From contig NZ_BMWA01000014.1 of the NCBI RefSeq assembly GCF_014650995.1, positions 1 to 64,000 of the forward strand: a DNA stretch of 64,000 nt, read 5' to 3'. Position 1 is the stretch's first letter. Every line of letters begins with the position of its first letter. Below, one piece after another: positions 58,253-64,000 of this stretch. Under the pieces are notes generated by a model that was not told the DNA's origin, did not search any database, and was given only the letters and a program-made list of their open reading frames with translations. The position numbers and the translations under genes are program-made. Source of the DNA: Streptomyces viridiviolaceus (GTDB lineage: Bacteria; Actinomycetota; Actinomycetes; Streptomycetales; Streptomycetaceae).

Positions 58253-58267
58253 TAATGCTCGACATTA
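58253..58267. promoter_or_regulatory. TAATG-N5-CATTA operator before TetR/steroid dehydrogenase
   Basis: A perfect inverted repeat TAATG (58253-58257), CTCGA, CATTA (58263-58267) ends eleven bases upstream of the TetR start codon, at the position of an autoregulatory site. Confidence 0.6.
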
Positions 58268-58323
58268 GAAAACCGGAAGCGGCTCCCCTCCACGGCAGGT
58301 CCTGCCGCCTGAGCGGGCTGTGG

Positions 58324-58929
58324 TCAGGCCTCTGCCACCAGTCGTGCCGCCACGGATCGCGCCGCCTCCAGCGCGCCGGCACGGTCCGCGCCGTGCTGTC
58401 CGAGCACCACGCGGGTGCTCAGCCCGTCGAGCAGTGCCAGCAGCGCCGAGGCCACGGCGGCGGCGTCGAGTCCGGCGGCGAAACGGCCCTGCCGCACGCC
58501 CTTGGCGAGGAGCGACTCGAGGTCCTCCTGCCAGCCGACGTCGAGCTCGGCCTGAGCCGCGCGCAACTGCTCGTTCGACCCCGTGCGTGCCCACAGCTCG
58601 ATCCACAGGGTCCATCGCGGGTCGCGCGGGCCGACGGGAAGGTACAGCTCCAGGAAGAGATCGAGTTTGCGCTCGGTGGCGACCCGGCGCGCCAGCAGGG
58701 CTCGACGTTCCTCGGCGAGTGCGTTCTCGCTCCAGCGCAGCGCCTCCAGCAGCAGCCGGTCCTTGTTGCCGAAGTAGTAGAGGATGTGTCCGCCGCTGGT
58801 GCCGAGGCGCTTGGCGAGAGCGGACATGGTGAGCGTCGCCAGCCCGTCCTCGGCGATGGCCGCCATCGCCTCCTTCAGCATCCGTTCCCGGGCGTCGTGC
58901 CCATCGCGTCGCCGCGCAGTAGCTGCCAC
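58324..58929 (-). CDS. TetR-family repressor (BetI-like), 201 aa
   Basis: The HTH region RERMLKEAMAAIAEDGLATL, SALAKRLGTSGGHILYYFGN is followed by a BetI-like ligand domain (LDLFLELYLPVGPRDPRWTL, WIELWARTGSNEQLRAAQAE). GTG at 58929 follows GAGGAGG. It is divergent from an NCS1 permease plus amidohydrolase operon, with a perfect 15-bp-arm palindrome between. It also ends about 80 bases before the start of the co-directional TetR/steroid dehydrogenase pair. Confidence 0.9.
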   Translation of the reverse strand: MAATARRRDGHDARERMLKEAMAAIAEDGLATLTMSALAKRLGTSGGHILYYFGNKDRLLLEALRWSENALAEERRALLARRVATERKLDLFLELYLPVGPRDPRWTLWIELWARTGSNEQLRAAQAELDVGWQEDLESLLAKGVRQGRFAAGLDAAAVASALLALLDGLSTRVVLGQHGADRAGALEAARSVAARLVAEA

Positions 58930-59016
58930 GTCGCGCCTCCTCCTCGCTACGGCTGGAGATGACCTTAGCCGCCGAATTCTGCAGGGGTCTTGACGGCCGG
59001 GCCTCCGCAGCGCATC

Positions 59017-59051
59017 TTGAATGCCGTTCTAACTCCTAGAACGGCATTCAA
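59017..59051. promoter_or_regulatory. Perfect palindrome with 15-bp arms, TetR/NCS1 gap
   Basis: TTGAATGCCGTTCTA (59017-59031) and its exact complement (59037-59051) surround ACTCC. The arms contain the nested core GAATGCCGTTC. It is A/T-richer than its surroundings and has no terminator context, so it is an operator for the BetI-like repressor, possibly two overlapping dimer sites. Confidence 0.85.
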
Positions 59052-59097
59052 ACTATCGGCATCGCCCGGTGACGCGCAGGGATGAGAGGTGGGCCGT

Positions 59098-60516
59098 ATG
59101 GCTCAGCAGGACACGAGTGCGGGACCAGCCGGCGGGAACGCCTCCACCGACCAGGTCTTCCAGGTGGAGCGGCACGGTATCGACCCCATCCCCGTGGAGG
59201 AGCGCCACGGCGGCGCGAAGGATCTGTTCTGGCTCTGGTTCGGCTCCAACCTCACGTTCACGTACGTCATCAACGGTGCCCTCGCTGTGGCCTTCGGCCT
59301 GTCCTTCTGGCAGGCGACCGCCGTCGTCGTCCTGGGCGGCCTGTCGTTCTTCGCGATCAGCGCGGCCGGCCTGAGCGGCGTCCGCACCGGAACCGCCACC
59401 CTGGTCGTCTCCCGCGCGGCGTTCGGCGTACGCGGCAACTGGCCGGCCGGGATGCTCAACTGGGTGGTCAGCATCGGCTACACCATCGTGAACACGGTCG
59501 TCGGCGTGCTCGCTCTCGAAGCCTTCTTCGCCGACCTCGGATGGGCGTCGAAGGACGCCGGACGGGCTCTGGCGCTCCTGATCACGCTCGCGCTGACGTT
59601 CGCCGTCGCGCTCTGGGGGCACGCCACGGTCCAGTTCGCCGAGCGCTGGATCGCGTACGTCCTCGCCGCCGGCTTCGCGGTGCTCCTCGTCTTCCTGCTG
59701 CCCGGCGCCGACACCGGCACCACAACGGCCGCCGCCCCCGGTGCCTCCGGGTGGAGCCTGGCCTTCGTCGTGATGCTGGCCGGACCGTTCAGCTACGTCC
59801 CCATGCCGGCCGACTACACCCGCTACCTGCCGAGTACGACCTCGCTGCGGTCGCTGACCTGGTACGGGGCCCTGGGAGGCTTCGTCTCGTCCGTCGCCCT
59901 GGGCGTGGCCGGGGTGGCCGCGGCCACGCAGACGGACATGACCGACGCCGTGGCGGGCACGGAGGCGCTGCTGCCGGGCTGGTTCCAGCCGCTCTTCCTC
60001 GCCCTCGTCCTCGGCGGCTCCGTGACCAACTCGATCATCACGCTGTACTCGTCGAGTCTGAACCTCCAAGTGCTCGGCGTCCCCTGGAGCCGCTCCCAGG
60101 CCATCCTCATCAGCGCGGCCGTCACCGCCGCGGGATCGCTCTACGCGCTCTTCCTCACCGACTTCACCAGTTCGCTGCTGTCGTTCCTCTCCCTGCTGAT
60201 CATCGTGTTCGCGCCCTGGGGCGGCGTGTTCCTCGCGGACATGCTGATGCGCCGCTGCCGCTACGACGCGCCGGCTCTGCACGCGGGACGCGACGGCGGC
60301 TACTGGTACCGGTCCGGCCACCACCCCGCCGGTATGGCGGCTCTGCTCGCGGGGATGGTCTTCGCCGCCCTCACCTGCGACTCGGAACTGTGGACCGGGC
60401 CGCTGGTGGCCCCGCTGGGCGGGGCCGACCTGACCCTCCTCGGCTCGCTCGTCTCCGGCGGCGTGTACTGGGTCCTCGCCCGGCGCACGGTCGTCCCGCA
60501 CACCACCCCCGGCTGA
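59098..60516 (+). CDS. NCS1-family permease (third copy), 472 aa
   Basis: Twelve helices are present, with a hydrophilic N-terminus ending GIDPIPVEERHGGAKDLFWL, then FTYVINGALAVAFGLSFW, SRAAFGVRGNWPAGMLNWVV and MPADYTRYLPSTTSLRSLTW. The pattern (VERHGIDPIP...R) is that of cytosine/purine permeases such as CodB relatives. ATG at 59098 follows GAGAGGTGG. Eighty-three bases later comes an amidohydrolase, so import and hydrolysis of the same cyclic compound are likely coupled. Confidence 0.92.
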   Translation: MAQQDTSAGPAGGNASTDQVFQVERHGIDPIPVEERHGGAKDLFWLWFGSNLTFTYVINGALAVAFGLSFWQATAVVVLGGLSFFAISAAGLSGVRTGTATLVVSRAAFGVRGNWPAGMLNWVVSIGYTIVNTVVGVLALEAFFADLGWASKDAGRALALLITLALTFAVALWGHATVQFAERWIAYVLAAGFAVLLVFLLPGADTGTTTAAAPGASGWSLAFVVMLAGPFSYVPMPADYTRYLPSTTSLRSLTWYGALGGFVSSVALGVAGVAAATQTDMTDAVAGTEALLPGWFQPLFLALVLGGSVTNSIITLYSSSLNLQVLGVPWSRSQAILISAAVTAAGSLYALFLTDFTSSLLSFLSLLIIVFAPWGGVFLADMLMRRCRYDAPALHAGRDGGYWYRSGHHPAGMAALLAGMVFAALTCDSELWTGPLVAPLGGADLTLLGSLVSGGVYWVLARRTVVPHTTPG

Positions 60517-60599
60517 GCCGCAGTCGCGCGGCGCGCGCCCCGCTCCGCGCCGAAGCCCTCAAGACCCGAACCACCGCACCACCACTGGAGTTTCCTCAC

Positions 60600-62291
60600 A
60601 TGACCCTGGCCGCACGCCCCGCAGACCTACTCGTGCGCAACGCCCGGATCCACACCGTCGACCCCGCCCTCCCCGAGGCACAGGCCCTGGCGGTGTCCGG
60701 CGGCCGGATCGCCTGGCTCGGCTCCGACGAGAACGCCGCGGCGTGGACCGGACCGCACACACAGGTGATCGACGCCGCCGGGAAGTTGGTCCTTCCGGGG
60801 TTCATCGACGCGCACAACCACGTCCGGCTCGGCTCCGACGACGCCTGTGTGCAGCTCGCCGGCGCCGACACTCTCGACGAGGTCCACGCCCGCGTCCGTG
60901 CCTGGCGCACGGCCCACCCCGATGCGCCGTGGATCGAGGCGGAGGCCTTCGACTACTCGGCGATCCCCGGCGGCCGCATGCCCACCGTCGCCGACCTCGA
61001 TCCGGTCACGGGCGACGTGCCCGCCTTCGTCCTGAGCTACGACGTGCACACCGCGTGGGTGAACACCGCTGCCCTGCAGCGGCTCGGCATCGACCGGGAC
61101 CACACCCACCTGCCCTTCGGCGAGGCGGTCACCGACCCGGCCACGGGCGAACCGACCGGCTTCATCAAGGACTTCGCCGTCAAGGGCCTCTCCCGTGACG
61201 GTCACCGCGCCCTGCGGGAACTCGGTCTTCCCTGGGCGTCGGCCGACCGGCAGTACGGACGGCTCACCGCGTCCCTGGACGACGCCATCGCCTTCGGCAT
61301 CACCACCGTCGTCGAGCCGCAGAACTCGCTCGACGACCTCGCGCTGTTCGACCGCGCCCGCTCCGAGGGCCGGCTCAGGTCCCGGATCGTCGCGGCACTG
61401 TTCCATCCGCGCGGTACCACGGACGCCGACCTCGACGACTTCGCCGCCGCCGCACGCAGGTACGCGGACGACCGGCTGCGAGTGGGCCCCCTCAAGCTCT
61501 ACATCGACGACGTCGTCGAACCGCGTACGGCGGCCCTTCTCGAACCGTACGCGGGCTGCCGCCACCACCGCGGCGACACCTTCTACCCGCCCGAGGAGTT
61601 CGCGGCCCTGCTGGCGAAGCTGGACGCACGCGGCTTCCAGTGCTTCGTGCACGCGACCGGCGACCGCGGCATCAGGACCGTCCTCGACGCCGTCGAACAC
61701 GCCCGTACGGTCAACGGACCGCGGGACGCCCGGCATCAGGTGGTCCACGTCGAGTGCCTCGACCCGGAGGACACGCCGCGCTTCGCCGACCTCGGCGTGG
61801 TCGCGTGCATGCAGCCCCGACACGCCGCCCCGGAGGTCGCGGGTCCCGGCAAGGACTGGGCGGAGAACGTCGGTGCCGGACGCTGGCACAAGGCGTGGCC
61901 GCTGCGCAGCCTGCACACCGCAGGCGCCGTGCTCGCCCTGTCCAGCGACTGGAACGTGGCCGAGATGGACCCGATGGTCGGCATCTACACCGCCGTCACC
62001 CGGCGTCCGCTGGGCGGGGGAGAACCCTGGATGCCCCAGGAGACGATCAGCGTGGAGACCGCGGTCCACGGCTACACGATGGGCTCGGCGTACGCCAACT
62101 TCCTGGAACACGACCGGGGCTCGCTGACGGTCGGAAAGGCGGCCGACTTCGTGGTCCTCTCCCGGGACATCCTGCGCTCGGCGCCGGAGGACATCCCCGG
62201 CACCGTCGCGGAGACCGTGGTGGTCGGCGGGCGTGTCGAGTACGGGGGGCGAGCGACACCGCTCAGTGTGCCGTGCCCGGCGGCCGGGTGA
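60600..62291 (+). CDS. YtcJ-type amidohydrolase, 563 aa
   Basis: The family motifs are complete: LLVRNARIHTVDPALPEAQA, LVLPGFIDAHNHVRLGSDDA (HxH), YDVHTAWVNTAALQRLGI, CFVHATGDRGIRTVLDAVEH, VVHVECLDPEDTPRF and ALSSDWNVAEMDPMVG (Asp), ending GSLTVGKAADFVVLSRDI. It is cytosolic and metal dependent. As the second gene after the NCS1 permease it probably hydrolyses the imported amide or cyclic amide. ATG at 60600 has only a weak ribosome binding site (GAGTTTCC region). Confidence 0.9.
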   Translation: MTLAARPADLLVRNARIHTVDPALPEAQALAVSGGRIAWLGSDENAAAWTGPHTQVIDAAGKLVLPGFIDAHNHVRLGSDDACVQLAGADTLDEVHARVRAWRTAHPDAPWIEAEAFDYSAIPGGRMPTVADLDPVTGDVPAFVLSYDVHTAWVNTAALQRLGIDRDHTHLPFGEAVTDPATGEPTGFIKDFAVKGLSRDGHRALRELGLPWASADRQYGRLTASLDDAIAFGITTVVEPQNSLDDLALFDRARSEGRLRSRIVAALFHPRGTTDADLDDFAAAARRYADDRLRVGPLKLYIDDVVEPRTAALLEPYAGCRHHRGDTFYPPEEFAALLAKLDARGFQCFVHATGDRGIRTVLDAVEHARTVNGPRDARHQVVHVECLDPEDTPRFADLGVVACMQPRHAAPEVAGPGKDWAENVGAGRWHKAWPLRSLHTAGAVLALSSDWNVAEMDPMVGIYTAVTRRPLGGGEPWMPQETISVETAVHGYTMGSAYANFLEHDRGSLTVGKAADFVVLSRDILRSAPEDIPGTVAETVVVGGRVEYGGRATPLSVPCPAAG

Positions 62292-62387
62292 GCCCGCGGA
62301 ACGGGGACCGGGGAGGCCGGCGGGGGCGGTGACCCGCACCGAACTCGGCGGCCGCTCACGTCCACGCACGTCGGCGGTGTGCCGTGC

Positions 62388-62555
62388 TCACTCCTCCCGC
62401 TCCAGGTCGGCCTCGGCCCGCTCCTCGTCGAGGTCGGACTGCGCGTGGGCGTACAGGTCGTGCACGAATCGCCGCGCCTCGTCGGCGGGAATGCCCTCGG
62501 CGAGGCGCAGCAGCCGGTCGACCCAGGGCTCGAGCAGGTCGCTCGTGTCGTTCAT
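62388..62555 (-). CDS. Small acidic conserved-type protein, 55 aa
   Basis: MNDTSDLLEPWVDRLLRLAE leads into a helical, acidic protein with DEARRFVHDLYAHAQSDLDE and a charged end. It is likely a helical hairpin. The preferred start is ATG at 62555, since the longer start at 62570 adds only MGRHI. No function is assigned. The coding bias is good and the gene stands alone between a hydrolase and a decayed esterase. Confidence 0.6.
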   Translation of the reverse strand: MNDTSDLLEPWVDRLLRLAEGIPADEARRFVHDLYAHAQSDLDEERAEADLEREE

Positions 62556-62618
62556 GATGTGACGTCCCAACGTCGTCGGTGGTTCGGAAGACGCCCGGAC
62601 GACGTCCGGGCCCCCTGC

Positions 62619-62960
62619 TCAGTCGTCCTGGAGGGCGGTGTGCAGGGCGTCGATGGCGAGGTGCCGTGCGACATCGGCCGCGCGGGTGTCGCGCGGGCTG
62701 TCCGGCATCAGGAAGTCATGGACCGTACCGGTCACTCGGACGCAGGCGACGTCCACGTCGAGGCCGGCCCGCAGAGGCGAGGCGTGCACCTCGGTGCGCC
62801 GGGCCGGTGCGGAGTACTGGGCGCGGCCGACATGCAGGCGCCCACCGAGCCGCCGGTCACCGCGACGCGACCGGCGTCGGGGGTGCGGACCGGTGGCCTC
62901 GGCCAGTGCCTTCGCCGCCGGGTCGAGGCAGGCAGTGACGGGCGGGGGTATGTCGGACAT
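62619..62960 (-). pseudogene. Alpha/beta hydrolase (esterase) with internal losses
   Basis: The first part (MSDIPPPVTACLDPAAKALA) and the last part (VACVRVTGTVHDFLMPDSPR, DTRAADVARHLAI) match the two ends of hormone-sensitive-lipase-like esterases, including the catalytic His in HDFLM. The nucleophile region survives in another frame as VAVTGGSVGACMSAA, with Gly replacing Asp in the usual GDSxG. Only 113 codons remain of about 310, so it is inactive. Confidence 0.7.
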
Positions 62961-63855
62961 GGTGCCTCGGACATGGTGCCTCCGATTCAGCCGCTGACCG
63001 CTCGTGCAGGGGTCACGAGCGCGCCGTATCCGACTCAACGCGCTTCCGCCCCCGGCAGCAACCGACAGCCGGCCACGACCTGCCCGTCCTGATGTGACTG
63101 TGCGCCGATCGGGTGTACGCCGGATCGCCGGCGTCCCTCGGCCGCGTGGTCCACGGCCGGCCGGGGCCCCTGTCCCCGAGGCGTTCGTCCGGCCTGCCCG
63201 CGCCGGCGAGCACGGGCTCTCCGCGCCGGCGGGACGCGGAGGCCGCCATGGCAGCCACGACGTGTTGCACCGCGCTGCCGGGACTGGACGACGCGATCAC
63301 GCTGCCGGCCCCGTCGCCCGTCTCGGCAAGGCCGGCCCTGCGACCGACAGCATGACGATCCCGGAGCTGGTCCGCCTGGCAAAGATCCGCTGGCGCATCG
63401 AACACGATTACCGCGAACTCACGGCCCCTGCCCAGCAGGACCACACCAAGATCAAGACAGACCTGACGGAGTTGACGGGTGCGGGGCGTCGGCCGGTGAG
63501 GCGGGTGATCAGCCGTCGTACTCGGCGAGGCCGAGGTGGATGAGCTGGGAGGATCCGTTTCTGCTTTCCGCGCGAGGAGCGACCGGTCCGCTGCTGCGGG
63601 GGTGGGTGTGGCGGTGTCCGCGTCGGCGCACCAATTGGTGGGCCGCCCGGCCTGCGGAGGCGCGGCGCGGATGGCTGGGTGCGGCAGGGCGTGGTGCGGG
63701 CCGGGAGGCGCCGGGGGTGCCCCTAAGCGTTCGTCACGGCAGAAGACCAGTAGGTTCGTGTGGTCGAGGGTGGAACTGTCGGCGTACGAGTGAACGTGGC
63801 CCCGGCGCGCGGGGCCGGAGCCGCCGGTGAGAGGCCCGGCCCCGCGCGGCCGGGC
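62961..63855. other. 895 bp with no intact gene; IS701-type remnant inside
   Basis: Apart from the transposase fragment annotated separately, open frames on both strands lack ribosome binding sites and motifs. The right part (63540-63830) is G-rich with protein-unlike composition. It appears to be decayed sequence upstream of the methyltransferase gene's 3' end. Confidence 0.4.
63340..63450 (+). mobile_element. IS701-type transposase fragment
   Basis: The frame reads TIPELVRLAKIRWRIEHDYR followed by EL, the strongly conserved block near the end of IS701-family transposases (LAKIRWRIEHDYRELK). The flanking regions do not continue the homology, so it is a fragment of about 30 residues. Confidence 0.7.
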
Positions 63856-64000
63856 TCACACGCGGTCGGCCGCGATCAGGACGTACTGGAAGGAGCCGTC
63901 GCGGTAGGACTCGATGAACGCCTTCTCGATTCCGGTGACCAGCGAGGACGTGGCCCGCAGCTCCCAGTAGGGCAGTGTGTCCGGGGTGAGGTCGACGATG
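63856..64000 (-). CDS. Geranyl diphosphate 2-C-methyltransferase, C-terminal end (partial)
   Basis: The last 47 codons read VDLTPDTLPYWELRATSSLV, TGIEKAFIESYRDGSFQYVL and IAADRV before TGA at 63858-63856. From memory this matches the C-terminus of the Streptomyces SAM-dependent GPP methyltransferase, which makes 2-methyl-GPP for 2-methylisoborneol. The gene continues beyond the right edge, where the terpene cyclase would be expected. Confidence 0.8.
   Translation of the reverse strand, partial: IVDLTPDTLPYWELRATSSLVTGIEKAFIESYRDGSFQYVLIAADRV

Noticed and set aside
59082..62291. A very long open frame that runs through the permease gene and continues into the amidohydrolase gene
   Set aside because: Its first half is an Arg-rich out-of-frame reading of the permease. 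Only the part from 60600 is family-like, so there is no fusion protein.
1..64000. CRISPR arrays, tRNA or rRNA genes, prophage modules, large NRPS/PKS clusters, replication origins
   Set aside because: Looked for on both strands. No regularly spaced repeats, cloverleaf sequences, phage structural genes, modular synthases or origin-type repeats were found.

Overview
The window is high-GC actinobacterial DNA and almost certainly comes from a Streptomyces chromosome arm. The coding frames are strongly G/C-biased at the third position. It carries a mycothiol-type maleylpyruvate isomerase homologue, a close match to the Streptomyces 3-alpha/20-beta-hydroxysteroid dehydrogenase, a second-copy type enolase, and at the right edge the C-terminus of geranyl diphosphate 2-C-methyltransferase (2-methylisoborneol pathway). 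There is no rRNA or tRNA, no ribosomal protein gene and no CRISPR array. It reads as accessory catabolic, transport and regulatory territory with much local gene decay.

Left part (1-14.9 kb): IS5-type transposase remnants, small orphan proteins (one with an in-frame amber codon), a CbrC-family protein and a MerR regulator. Then come enolase divergent from a MarR regulator, a frameshifted FMN reductase, a leucine-rich repeat protein, an SGNH hydrolase, an efflux-pump remnant with its TetR, an HxlR/MFS pair, a TetR/FAD-monooxygenase pair and a SUKH protein. Nearly every regulator faces its likely target across a short gap holding visible inverted repeats.

Middle part (14.9-43.1 kb): isochorismatase plus GlxA regulator. 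An NCS1 permease operon follows, with an internally deleted amidohydrolase and a C45 acyltransferase, under a divergent TetR. Next is a plus-strand module of beta-carbonic anhydrase, two Tat-exported amidohydrolases, NCS1 permease, racemase-family enzyme and GntR regulator. After stress and housekeeping-type genes comes a probable glutarate catabolic cluster (LysR, MHS transporter, AidB-like acyl-CoA dehydrogenase, class III CoA transferase, glutaryl-CoA dehydrogenase), then two secreted proteins.

Right part (43.1-64 kb): a minus-strand sugar or polyol operon (binding protein, single-domain ATPase, permease, two FGGY kinases, histidine phosphatase, 2-hydroxyacid dehydrogenase) divergent from a DeoR regulator. 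The same inverted-repeat operator (ATGTTCG, 15 bp, CGAACAT) lies in front of the DeoR gene and again near a secreted EF-hand-like protein gene, which suggests one regulon. Then follow a LuxR regulator with a YtcJ-type amidohydrolase, a deletion scar joining an oxidoreductase remnant to an ECF41 sigma-factor remnant, a CBS-BON protein, a steroid dehydrogenase with TetR, and a third NCS1 permease/amidohydrolase/TetR module with a perfect 15-bp-arm palindrome. The edge holds a decayed esterase, an IS701 remnant and the GPP methyltransferase.

Three NCS1 permease modules and five amidohydrolases (one broken) in about 45 kb mark this as a hotspot for importing and hydrolysing cyclic amides or nucleobase-like compounds. 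All functional calls rest on reading the sequence and on family knowledge; no database search was run.
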